From positions 1-64,000 of the forward strand of contig LATX02000180.1 in assembly GCA_001466705.2 (NCBI GenBank): a stretch of DNA of 64,000 nt. The letters run 5' to 3'. This document shows, piece after piece, positions 46,201-57,984 of this stretch. The notes below the pieces were generated by a model, which was given only the letters and a program-made list of their open reading frames with translations, searched no databases and was not told the DNA's origin. The DNA is from Moniliophthora roreri (lineage: Eukaryota > Basidiomycota > Agaricomycetes > Agaricales > Marasmiaceae). The first letter of the stretch is position 1. Each line of letters opens with the position of its first letter. Both the position numbers and the translations under genes were made by a program.

Positions 46201-49200
46201 AGGAGATTTGACGAGGACAGAGGTTTGAGGTGATCTGGGCTATGATTATTCGTTGGGGATCCTGAGGATACGCCGGGTGGTGCAAAGGCTTTGTGCTGTG
46301 GACGAATTTGAGAACTTGTATGAAATTGTTGCATCAAAACAAAGAAACTTACGCAAAGGGTTGACATTGCACCGACAGCTGCATAAGATAATAACAGAGT
46401 CTCCTCTCTGAAGTGTTCCAGAGCGTCGTCGATTCCATTATGGGGTGCCTCTGCAGCGACGGCCTTCTCCATATAAATGAGACGTTGCTTGATACTCTCG
46501 GACTGAGGACCAAACTGGCACCATTCTTCGCATAGTCTGTATAGCGTTAGATGCATGTTGGGTGGAATGAAGCGGTCCGAATCCTTCAGAGTTGCCAGCC
46601 CATCGAAGAGTCGCTCAACGGTTCCACAGAAGTATCTGCGTAACAGCTGAAGCGTGTGATTATCCCTCATTTCAGGCGTGGTGAGGAAGGTCTGAGTATT
46701 CCTGACAAACTTCAGGACATTTGCCAACGCAGCTTGTCGTCCTGCAGACCGCTGGTGTTGCAGGTTCACCGCAGTGAGGTAATAAATCCGAGCAACCGCC
46801 GAATGTAGGCGCTCTTGGCGACGGAGTCGTTCTCCTGCAATGTTATTTGCTTTCCCCTGAGGGTCTGTGTAAATTGGTCGTGCAGCTAAAAGGCTCAGAT
46901 TCTGTTCCACTGCGGTAGAAACGCCAGACTTTGTTCGGGGGTCATCATAGAACTGACGGCCTGCGAGAAGACTCAGATCCTCCAAGAGTTGTGGGTAAGC
47001 GTCCACAGGAAAGGAACTGATGCATAGAACTGCAGCGTCCCTGAAAGGCATATATTCCGAGTCAAGGAATGGGGTGAGATACCTGAACAGGCCCCGAGAA
47101 GTGGACAACCGTTCACGCTCGAAACTCGCATCAGACGATGGCGCACGAGAGTGATCACGTCCGATATTAGTAAGAGCAGGTCGGGTGGAATCTGGCAGTG
47201 TCGCCGTAGCGCATAATATCTGGACCCACATATGCCACTGATCAATAAGGTTACGATTATCTTGCACCAATCTGGACCCATTCTTTTCGAATCCTACAAG
47301 TGACCTGCCTGCCGGAAGTCTGCTACTAAGTCCTGCCAATTGCGAGATAGTCGGGTGATACCGAGAAGCTGCGGCGATCAACGAGTCTCGGAACACACTG
47401 AGGTTCGGGGCCGGATAATGCATAGATGCTTGCATGAAGGACGGGAATACATGTTTCCAAAGTTTGCGATCCTTTTCGTTTGAGCTATCTGCGATACGAA
47501 GGGCGGTATCGACTCGCTTGGACTGCTTCCATTGCTCCAACCGCATGAGCTCCGGTTTCTCCAACAACTCATCGAATCCCTCCAGGTACGATGTGTTCAT
47601 TCCGCCTCTATGGAGCTGCTCTACGAACAGCATGAAGGTTACGGGCAATTCTGAGGGACTACCTGGTTCTGGAGAGATGTGGTTCATCAACAGCCCAAGG
47701 ACTCGAATGACTTTTACTCCTGCCATATGGATGTTCCTGGTCTCATGAGACATAAGGAACAAAGCCCCAGCTTCAATCTCTTGACACCGCTGGCCTAATA
47801 CGTCCTCCTGCTCCAGGATTTCCTCCACCGCCATCTTTAATAACGCTCGAACCCAACCATCTACCGCAGTGACCCACAAGTCCAGCAACTGGCGTGACTC
47901 GAATACAAGCTTTGTGCCGGTACCCTCCTGAGAGATTCTCTGTGGACTAAAGAGGAAATGCGTAAACCTCGATACGGCAAACAAGGAGTGCTCAGCGTCC
48001 GACAAAAATCTCTTGAGCGCTTCTCTCGCCACTTCTCCGAATGCTGGCTCGACGTGGATCATACCCCTCAATAGCATGTCAATGGCCTCTCCTGCCGACA
48101 AAGATTCGTGTAAAAATCTCGGCCATGCCTTAAAGCATGTCTGTAACATGTTGATCTGAGGTGCTAAGGAGGTATGATACGCCACGCTGACCCCATCAAG
48201 ATGCTTCCGCACGACAAAATTATGTGTCTCTTCGTATGACAGGTTGGGGTTCATCCGTGCAAGTGACCACTGCTCGTCGAAGACCGACATGTGGCCAACG
48301 TTGGCGTTGCAAAAGTTGGCTATTATAGCCAAGAGAGAGCCGCAGCGGTTAAAGGAGTCTTGAATGATCTGTTTGGAGAGCAACGACGGAGGAACAAAGT
48401 CGGAGGAGGAGGGATAATCTTCCGTGGAGGGCATCGAGAAGAAATCTGAGCTAGATGGCCAGGTGGGTGTTGGAGATTCGCGTTCGAGACCGTGTAGGGA
48501 GAGCAAAAAGGCCTGTACAGCTATGGCAGTGCGCTCTGGTGCAAATGCAATTGCCACATTCCCATTCGACTGATGGAGGGAATTGATAGCAGATTCCTGC
48601 ATCAACTCCAAACAAAGATCACGTCCATACTCAAAATGGCGAGAGAGTACAAAATGGGTGATCAAGATGAAGGGTTCGAGGTTATCTTCATTGGGATAGA
48701 CAGATGTGCGATTCGGTGGGAAGAAGTATTTGAGAAGCCCGTCAAGCTTTGTCGCTGTCGTCGAAGCTGTTTCCGGACAACGATAGAGATAAGTCCAAAT
48801 GAGACGCATCAGACCGTTCATTATCGGGACACGGTGTGATTTTTCCTGTTAAATAACGTCGGTGCGAAGATATACTAGATTGGAGGAACCGCCTACTTTC
48901 AGCTTCGATACCGCACTCTCAAAGCAGCCTAGCCAATATTTCCGGAAGTAGTTCTCAGGCGCGACACATAGGCTTGTGATGACCAGAGGAAATGCTACGT
49001 TCCAATATCTGGGCTTGGTAGCCATCTCTCTTGCTTTGGGGTAAATCATCTCAATTGCTTTCGCCCACATCGGGTTATTAGTCTCGGCCTGAGCGGTCTG
49101 TAGGCGAATACCACTATCAGTTTGTCGTAAAGTCTTCTTTTTGAGAATAAATGGGATTAACCTTGCCAATGGGATGGAAGATATGAACCAGCGTTTCAGC

Positions 49201-51100
49201 AAATGCTGATTTTAGTCGGTGCCCATGTGCATGTGCAAAAGACTTTGATAGTGATTCCATAAACTCTGCACCCTCTTCAAAAGCCTCGGGTGGCCATACC
49301 TGTATGGAGTTCAACTTGCCGTGAAAAGAGACGAGGTAAACAAACTTGGTCTCACCTTGATCTGGATATGCTTCAATCCCAAAACGAGATTCTCGTACTT
49401 CATGTCGAGATCTTTCGGTACTTGCCCCAGCGCGATTGGACTGAGCTCTGCCAGGAAACGGTCTGTAACACTGACGAATCTACCAATGGAAGACCATCAG
49501 CGAAAGAAGGTCAATACCGCGCCACATCCTTACCTGATATTTGCCAAATGACCTAACAGAGCTGCTGAGAGTTCCGCATTTGTTCGATGATTCTTGCTTT
49601 GCAATAACAACTTCAAGTCGGGTCTTCTAAACTGGTCGAATGTAGTTTTCTCCAATGTGTACCCCATGTTCTCCCCAATTGCATCCTTCCCCAGCGTTTG
49701 TACAACGGCGATCAAAGCTCTACACATAATGTATATCGCTGCAAGACTCTTTCGCTCATTCAAGAGGCCAGGAACATCGTGTGACCGTACAATGCGCGAT
49801 CCACTGGCGTTTGCAAATCCCGTCATATGGTTGTTCGAGCCTGAATTACTGGAAGTGTTTGACGAAACGATATGTGAGGGACTAGATTGGGACATGTGGA
49901 AACGAATGAATTCGGATCCGACATTTTCTAGTTGAGAGCGTCTCCACCGCATGATAGAGTCTAGAACGGGCTTTGCGTGCTTGTGTGCAATCTGCCCGAG
50001 GGACTTGAGAATATCATCGAATTTAGGGTCTGTCTCTGGGCCCATGAATTCAGCTAGTGGCGGGTCTTGTTCCTAATTAAGGAAGTAAGATGTTAGAATC
50101 GAATAAAATGACAGAAAGTATGCAACCTACCAATGCCTGCCTAAGGAATGTATCAATCTTGGCCTCTGCAGAGGAGGCAAATCGCATGAACACGGCGTGC
50201 AGAGCAAAGTCGGAAGGTGTCTTTGGATTGATGTCCACCTTGTCTTCATCCACGTCAGGTATTGTAGGGGTATCTCCTCCACTAATCACGTCTCCGAAAC
50301 TGTTCGGAACGCGGGGAACTGGTGGAGGCGATGAGGGAAACGGAATCCCGTGGCCATCGCTACCGCCATCCGATATGTGAAATATGGATCCTGACTGTGA
50401 ATGGAAGGATTTCGCTTGTGAGTGACTCTTCTTGTACGTGGTGGCTCGAAACCGCCCATCCGATGGTGTCGAAGGACGACCATACGGAGGACTGGTGGTT
50501 ACCAGAGGACCGCGCGAGGTGATGGCCTGTGGATTTGTGCTGTTCAAGGAAGACGTTGATCTATTGAAAGGGTTCTTCAAGATATAGTCCGGTTGCGGAA
50601 GCGGGGGCGGTTCGGAGGTTTTGCCACTTTTAAATGCATTCCGTATGGAAGCAAATGATGTCTTCTTTGAAAAACCGTTTGTAGGCGTTGATGAATGAGT
50701 GGAAGTAGCGAATGAAGTTTGCGACCTATTGGGATAAGCAAAACGGGCAGAGTTTGAACCAGTCGACTCTACGGAAGTGACGGAATCCCCTCGAGTATGT
50801 GAACTGAAATAACTTCTTTCACTGCGCTCCGGGGCAGCGACGGGTGTCATGAGAGTTGGAGAGTCTTCCGAAGGACCAAAACCCAGACCTGCACTGAATG
50901 CACTTGACTGTCCAAAGCCTCCTCCTCCTGAACCAAACCCAAACCCATTGCCAGACCGACCAAATGGTGTCGTATTGGAGCCTCCAAAATCATCTTCTCC
51001 TAGATCTAAATGTAAAAAAGGAAAATGAACAAATGTTTATTCGTCTGAGTAAGGACTTTGGGCGCCGACCTGGAATGGTAATTTGAATGCTGTCGGACAT
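43212..51100 (-). CDS. TAO3: Cell morphogenesis scaffold TAO3/MOR2/Furry
   Basis: Nine exons (51,100-51,070; 51,005-50,131; 50,072-49,534; 49,479-49,356; 49,314-49,162; 49,097-48,897; 48,845-46,353; 46,295-46,144; 46,089-43,212) sum to 7,446 bases, a 2,481-residue protein. The first 300 residues are Ser/Gly/Pro-rich and disordered. The conserved N-terminal block includes SIQVWPPEAFEEGAEFMESL and AFAETLVHIFHPIGK. RVPIMNGLMRLIWTYLYRCP and, near the C-terminal third, FAWLFLAEVTLQRQWELVDQ are further landmarks. Family proteins scaffold the NDR kinase (Cbk1/Orb6) pathway at growth sites and control polarity and wall separation. The acidic C-terminus is fungus-specific. One intron (46,296-46,352) is 57 bases and leaves the frame open if kept. 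It diverges from RPN1. Confidence 0.93.
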
Positions 51101-51392
51101 GATTCAAAGTCGAGTCAAAGGCTTCTGGGGGGAATGAACGAAACAGTGGCGCCTAGCGCTGCAGAGCAAAAATGCCCAATGCGGGGAGCACAAGAAGAGA
51201 CTTGTGAACGACCTGCGCTGGTTACTCTTTGCTGAGGAATACGGTGGTAACGGTCAACAAATGCAAGCGGCTGTAAATTTCCGTGCCGTCAGCGTTTGTT
51301 TGGCTTCTTCTCCTGAACCAAACAAGCACCCAGGACGCGCGTCGCGTTCTGGCGTCAACTTTTATCTTGCCTCTTCATTCCGCTCACCTATC
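51101..51392. promoter_or_regulatory. Divergent promoter, TAO3 / RPN1
   Basis: 292 bases separate the two start codons, so this must hold both promoters and 5' leaders. No TATA box was identified. Confidence 0.6.
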
Positions 51393-54300
51393 ATGCCAGA
51401 GTCTACCGAATTTGCTATCAAAGTTACCTCGGAAGATCCAAAGAAGAAGAAACAAAAAGAGTCGGATAAGGAAGAAGGGTCGTCCAAGGGTTTGAAGGAT
51501 GGAAAGAAGGATGGCAAGGACGAGAAAGGCAAGGAAGCTGAGGGCGAAGAGCTGGTATGCTGTATTTCTCTGTGCTGATTTAAATCCATTCTGATAATTA
51601 TTTCTATAGTCTGAAGAGGACCTTCAGCTACGCTCAGAGCTCGAAATGCTGGTTGAAAGATTAAAAGTAAGAGCAGACAGAGTAAATATCCTCAGAGTAA
51701 CCAATCCTGTTCCTTCCAGGAATCAAATACTGGACTATATCGACCAGCACTAGAAACTCTCCGAACCCTCATCAGAACATCTACATCCTCAATGACCTCC
51801 GTACCGAAACCACTCAAGTTCCTTCGACCGCATTATCCTGATTTGCAAGGACTTTACGAAACCTGGCCGGCGTCAGAAGACAAGGTTAACTCAACTCCCT
51901 GCTCTCTCAATGTCGCTCATCCCCTTTCCAGAGCCTTTTCGCGGATATCCTTTCTGTTCTCGCCATGACTTACTCCGACACTGAGCCGCGGGGTACCCTC
52001 CGTTACCGACTTCTTGCCTCATCCATGCGGCCTTCCGACTCACCACTCGCCGACCCAGGAAACTGGGGCCACGAATATGTTCGCCATCTGGCTGCTGAAC
52101 TTGGCGAAGAGTTTGAATACCGTGAAGAGCACGAAGACGATACTGAGGAGGCATCCGCTTCCGAGGCCGGAAAATCCAAGGAGCTCAAACTGCCCGGAAC
52201 TATGGAAGACCTCCGTGCCCTCGCAAAGCAATGCTCAACATTCCTGCTTCAACACAACGCCGAGCCGGATGCAGTAGATCTCTTGCAGGAAATGGAGATC
52301 ATTGATGAGATTGTTCCACTTCTCGACGTTAACACCTTTGATCGCGTGTGCCAATACATGTCACGGTATGTATTCAGCTAAATTCCTGCTATGCACGGTA
52401 TGAATAGAATCTTGGTAGATGTGTGAGCTTCCTCCCACCTCCGGACGACATCACTTTCTTGCAAACGACATACAAGATTTATATGAAGTTCCAAAAATTC
52501 CCGGAAGCCATCTGCGTTGCCATTCGTCTCAACGACCGAACACTTGTGCGAGAGGTCTTCACCGCTGCCGGTAACCCGTACGTCCCACCTATAACGCCAC
52601 GTTCACATCTAACACCGTTCGTTCCAGAGCCATGAAACGTCAATTAGCTTTCATCATAGCTCGCGCTCAGATCCCCATCGAATGGGTAAAAGCAAGTCCA
52701 GAAGAAAACCCCGATGGAGACGAAGAAGAGTTACCCGAGGATATCGTCGAATGCCTCAGTAACACCCGACTAAGTGCCTCATTCCGTGAATTCGGAAAAG
52801 AGATGGGTGTAGCCGAGCCAAAGAGCCTCGAAGATGTATACAAAACACATCTTGAGAACACCAGTATGTCTTGGCTCTGTCATCTTGTGTCTGTTCAACC
52901 TTACCCCGTTTTAAAGGACCCGGAGGCTCAAACGTCGACTCCGCACGTGGAAACCTCGCCTCCACTTTTGTTAACGCATTCGTCAATGCTGGATTTGGCA
53001 ATGACAAGTTGATGGTAGAGGCTGAGGAAGGTAACAGCTGGATATACAAGAACAAGGATCACGGTATGCTGAGCGCCACTGCCTCACTTGGACTAAGTCT
53101 TCTCTGGGATACCGAGATGGGTCTGACTCACATAGACAAGTACACCTATTCTGCAGAAGAGTACATCAAGGTATTCATCGTTCTTACATCTCTAGACTCT
53201 TTATTGACCGATACTCGTTCAGGCCGGCTGCCACCTCGCAATCGGCATCGTCAGCTCCTCCATCCGAACCGAAACTGACGCCGCACTCGCACTTCTCAGC
53301 GACAACGTCGAGAACAAGTCAGTCCCTCTCAAGACCAGCGCGATTACGGGTCTCGGAATAGCCTATGCGGGATCACAGCGAGAAGAAGTCCTCGCTCTCC
53401 TTTTGCCGCTCATTGTTGACGATGCTGCGTCGATAGAGATTGTCAGCTTGGCTGCTTTGGCACTCGGCTTCGTCTTTGTCGGTTCAGAGAATGGAGAGGT
53501 TACCGGTACTATTTTGCAAGTACTGATGGAGCGAGCAGAGAGGGAGGATAAAGGTCTAGAAGAGAAGTGGGCAAGGTTTTTGGCACTTGGACTGGGTTTG
53601 CTGTATCTTGGTAAGCTGACCTCACTTCTAGCCATCCACATCGCTTACTTTATGGATTGTAGGTCAGCAAGATGCATCGGATGCCACACTCGAGACACTC
53701 AAGGCAATTGAGCACCCTATTTCGAAAACGGCCCAGGTTCTCGTCGAAGCTTGTGCGTTTGCAGGTACGACCAATGTATTGAGAGTGCAGAAAATGCTTC
53801 ACGAGTGCGATGAGCACATCGTTCCACCCAAGGAAAAAGAGGATGACAAAGATAAGAAGGACGAAAAGAAGGATGAGAAGAAGGATGAGAAGGAAGGTGA
53901 AGAGGAGAAAGCCGAACCCAAGAAGCTGGATGATACATTCCAAGCGTTCGCCGTCATTGCTGTCGCATTGATCTCTATGGGCGAAGAGATTGGCTCGCAG
54001 ATGTCTTTGAGACAGTTCAACCATTTGGTACGGAGTCTCTCTCTGGAAAATTCGTTTACTTTCTGACCTTCATTCCAGATGCACTATGGTGAGCCTGTAA
54101 TACGCAAAGCTGTTCCTCTCGCCATCGGCCTCGTCAGCGCCTCCAATCCTCAACTCCCCATCCTCGACACTTTATCCAAGTACAGCCACGATAACGACCT
54201 CGGTGTCGCCCTCAACGCTATATTTGCTATGGGACTTGTCGGTGCTGGTTCCAACAACGCTCGATTAGCTCAAATGCTTCGACAGCTCGCTGGATACTAT

Positions 54301-54904
54301 TACAAGGAGCCTGACTGTCTGTTCATGGTACGGATAGCTCAGGGACTTGTGCACATGGGTAAAGGCACAATCGGTTTAAACCCATTCTTCCAAGATCGCA
54401 GTATAATGCACAAGCCTGCAGTAGCTGGTTTACTGGCAGTATTGACTGCGTTCACTGATGCCAAAGGATGTAAGCGCTCTTTTCTATCGATGGTGTACGA
54501 TGATGCTCACGAATTCATCTGCAGTCATCCTTGACAGACATCACTGGATGTTATACTTCCTCGTCAACGCGATGTACCCTCGATTCATGATCACTCTGGA
54601 TGAGGACCTCAATAACCTTCCAGTTACTGTTCGTGTAGGACAGGCAAGCATCGTACTCTTCGTTCCTGCTTCATTAGTCTGATATTTTCATAATCCTCAG
54701 GCTGTTGACGTTGTTGGTCAAGCCGGAAAGCCCCGCACAATATCTGGCTTCCAGACACATACAACACCGGTACGGTTGGGTACGACAGAGCGTGCAGAAT
54801 TAGGCACGGAAGAGTACTTTCCGTATACTCACAATCTAGAGGGTTATGTCATTCTAAAGAAGAATCCTGGCTGGGAGAAGGAGGATAAGATGGATATAAA
54901 GTAA
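51393..54904 (+). CDS. RPN1: 26S proteasome regulatory subunit RPN1
   Basis: Twelve exons add up to 2,934 bases, 977 residues (yeast Rpn1 993). The N-terminus is Lys/Glu-rich, then [16 protein letters not shown] and SVLAMTYSD, then [19 protein letters not shown] and the proteasome/cyclosome repeats ([33 protein letters not shown]). A charged insert of KKDEKKDEK repeats precedes [19 protein letters not shown]. The C-terminal part has [40 protein letters not shown] and [13 protein letters not shown]1 is the base-subcomplex platform for ubiquitin-like receptors such as Rad23 and Dsk2 and for Ubp6. The intron at 54,644-54,700 starts with GC. A diverged copy of the last exons lies at 61.7 kb. Confidence 0.95.
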
Positions 54905-55079
54905 CCAAACCTGTAGCTTTTATTCCAGCAATCCAGACGATCATATACATGCAACAACATATTAGACAGGTTGCCTTGGTATATTACTATCCAAGTCAGA
55001 CTTAAGACTTGAAGCCTGGATGCATTCAACTGTCGCGTGCCCCACTTGAGCTTCTGAGTCAGGGTTCTTTCTTTCCTCC

Positions 55080-55609
55080 ATGTCCACCATTCTAGAGCAG
55101 GTCGAATTTGTTATCCAAACCCGAAATATCAAGCTTCGCATAGACAGAAAGTCCGAACAGGCTCTAACCCCCTCATTACTGATCCTGATGACCCCACCAT
55201 CCTAATGCCCAGTCGTGCACGTAATTCTCAGCGACATCGCGAGGGCACCAAAGAAGATCCTGTATTGAATATGTTTGAGTCTATTATCTCAGATTGGCAA
55301 GGAACAAAAGGAGACACAGAAGAGCGAGCTAGAGACGAGAGGGAGCACGTAGCGAAGAGTCTGCTTCAGATGTTTCAAGAAAAGCTTGACAAAATCAGGC
55401 TTGGTCTAGCAGAGGTGCAGCCTGTTGCATTAAACTCGGAGGATACGAGGAAGTTTATGAAGAAACATGAGCCCAGAGGGATTGGAAAGAAGGTGGATGT
55501 GCTGGATGTTTATGCATTTCATCTCCACATCCCTGAATACGAGAGAACAATTTTCGTCCCGCCTGCTCTCAAAATAATCGAGCAAGCCCTTGACAAGACA
55601 AAGAACTAG
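55080..55609 (+). CDS. Small charged protein of unknown function
   Basis: The certain part is the 134-residue frame from 55,205. In-phase upstream codons and an intron of 47 bases (55,101-55,147) allow an earlier start at 55,080 (MSTILEQ), giving 160 residues. Composition is polar with a helical stretch (EHVAKSLLQMFQEKLDKIR), then KFMKKHEPRGIGKKVDVLD and a hydrophobic AFHLHIPEYERTIFVPPALK end. No family is recognised. It follows RPN1 by 175 bases on the same strand. The start choice is tentative. Confidence 0.55.
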
Positions 55610-55925
55610 TCTTGATACAAGACTTTGTTATCGACGCTCCAGGTATTCACTGATAACAAAAGAACGACTTGTGATTATGCCACCAAGTTTTGGATGTCTT
55701 TGTCGTAGTCTCCCCTAGTAGGCGACTCTATCTTTGTCGCGACCACCGCGCATCAACAAGCTCACATTGTCGCGTCTACCTTGGTATGTGGACGGCTATC
55801 AGTTGTTGTTGACGACGTCTTGACCCTCTAAAATTTTAATAGATCCACGTAGTGGACCCCACAGAATTTGGAAGATTGCCGGCGAAACACGAAGAACCTG
55901 CGAAGTATGAAGCTAGAGAGGACGG
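55610..55925. other. Host sequence left of the hAT insertion
   Basis: The plus frame from 55,852 (MDPTEFGRLPAKHEEP) runs up to the insertion. Beyond the right border of the element the sequence resumes with gaagccttggg and is open for a few dozen codons. The insertion therefore split an open stretch, perhaps an exon of an unknown gene. Confidence 0.45.
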
Positions 55926-57539
55926 TGAAGCCTTAGGGCTCGTTACCGTACCCGTACATTGCCGTCTATACGGGGTCGTATATACGGTTACGGACCCGTA
56001 CCGTAGCCCAGTGGAGGGAAGGAAGGTACGGTACGGTTTACGGGTCAGTCGTAAACCGTACAGACCGTACTGTTGGCAGACGGGTTTACGGCCGTAATAC
56101 GGTCTGGGTGGGCGCTTAATGCGGCGATGGCTTCCAAATTGGGAAAAATGCCGTCGCACGACTTCTCTAGCACTACTTTGGTTCCTTTCACGTCGTCGAA
56201 ACCTGGTTACCGCTTTCTTCAACGCCATCGGCAGCGGTCAAGAGAAGTCAGGCTCACCTTCTTGGGCCTTCATCGAACTTAGATTGGGCTGATGGCAGTT
56301 CTGAGCAATGGAGGAATGGATTATTGGAGTGACGAAGGTGAGCCGCCGCTTTTTTCACATATGTACCCATACTAATAACCATATACGCCCTTGCTGTCCC
56401 CCTGCCTTGACAGCCATGAAATCACGTGATGTCTCTGGACCATTGTTCCTCGGAAAACTTTTCGGCAGCGCTTACGTGGCCTTCGAGGGCTTCCAAGCGT
56501 CAATGTTGCACCTCCGGAGTTGGTAGGAGTGGCCGGTGGACAACTGTGGGTCATGAACGGTGCGTAGCTGTATTTTCCTTTTCATGTATATTAATTACAG
56601 TTATAGAAACACCATATAGAAGCACTGCGCGCACGATGCGGCGCCGGGCGCGGACACAGAGTGCATCATGTTTCCTCCTCTGCCTGACGTGGACGAGTGC
56701 GATAAAACATTGCCGAGATCGTATCAGACCCCCATGTGGCTGGTGTTTCTGGTGATGCTCAAGTCGTATGCTGACAAGCTTTGTGTCTGGTTGCAGTGTG
56801 CTGAGAGATTTGCAGGTGATAATAAGTTTGCTCTTGCAGGGATAACGACACATTCCCAAGGTATCACGGTGCTTTATGTTCTCTCCTTCGGTAGGTCTTG
56901 ATTTCTTCTTCCGAGCTTCATCTTGAGAGCACCATAGACGTGTCTTGTAACCAGTGCTCATCTTTGGATTGTCGTGGGACCCTGTTTCGAGGTAAACCTC
57001 CATATTATATTGATATTAATTGAAGACTCACGTGAATCGGTATCCCCCAAGCTTCCAAATCTCATGGCTAATCATTCGGACTCGTTCACGGTCAGGCACA
57101 TTCACCTCTGGGTCAGGTGGTATGCAATAGGGGGGACAGCTGGGACGGCTAATAACCCTCAGTAGTCTTTAATGTCAGCCATGGTCAGTGGGGAGCTCTC
57201 CGGACGCAGTTAAGCCGTGTCCCATCGTTCAAAGTCAAAAATAAAGTTCATTTCCTTGGTGATATTCGATGACCGACCCTTTAGAGGCTCACAAACACTC
57301 GATGCAGACTCGGCAGAGCTGCGTATGGCCGTAATTGGTCAAATCCCCATCACCTTGAGACTTCTTAAGATAACACCGTATATACGGTTGACGGTACGGT
57401 TACGACCCCGTACCCGTACCGTAGAGGAGGTCAAGATGGGCTTGTACGGTACGGTTACGGGCTTGCCCGTACACCTTACGACCCATAAATTTTACGACCG
57501 TACCCGTATACGGGTACGGTAACGAGCCCTATGAAGCCT
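55926..57539. mobile_element. Non-autonomous hAT-like DNA transposon with 8-bp target duplication
   Basis: The element itself is 55,934-57,531 (1,598 bases). The left end reads tagggctcgttaccgtaccc and the right end gggtacggtaacgagcccta, exact inverted repeats. Directly outside each end is tgaagcct (55,926-55,933 and 57,532-57,539), an 8-base duplication. Inverted repeats beginning TAGGG with 8-base duplications are the marks of hAT elements. Both subterminal zones are packed with tacgg/ccgta motifs, including a perfect 24-base palindrome at 57,497-57,520. The subterminal blocks also resemble each other in direct orientation. No transposase is recognised inside (56,110-57,340). The interior holds only short frames, perhaps captured host sequence. 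Confidence 0.85.
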
Positions 57540-57708
57540 TGGGAAAACCGAAAGAGGGGAATGGTTTGAACTCTCTAAAATTGGTGCATCCGAGTCGTTG
57601 GACCTCGTAGGTGGTGCGTTTTCTTATATCGAATCGTGACCGGCCAAGAAGACGCTCGTTCATTATCACACTTCAAGTTCGTAAGGCTCAACCACGATCA
57701 GTGCCACC

Positions 57709-57840
57709 ATGCAAGCCCCTGCTGACCTCCGTCATCCAGGCAACTTAGCGTCCGAAGTATACCGTCCCCTTCGAGATTCTGAGAGTCAGTGTCATGGGCC
57801 CTCTTTTCGGGTTTCCTATCTGAACTCTTCTTGTCGTTGA
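57709..57840 (+). pseudogene. Short ORF relic, copy 1 of the tandem block
   Basis: Begins MQAPADLRHPGNLASEV, matching MQAPADPPVLRHPDNFGVH at 61,280 in codons and in the bases just before the ATG. After about 20 codons the similarity is lost and the frame ends. Family not recognised. Confidence 0.5.
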
Positions 57841-57984
57841 ATAACAAGGCCTGCACAAATTCATCTCCACCGATTTCGTGGTCTGAATGTCGAAGATACA
57901 AAACAGTTCTTCAGGTCCGCACGCCATGCTTGCCCTTACCTGACTTATTTATCTAACTCAGAAGCCAATCATAGTGCCTTCGTG

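Noticed and set aside
55852..56097. 81-codon frame as an expressed gene
   Set aside because: Its second half lies entirely inside the hAT inverted-repeat end, and the similar frame at 4.2-4.4 kb is explained by the same repeat.
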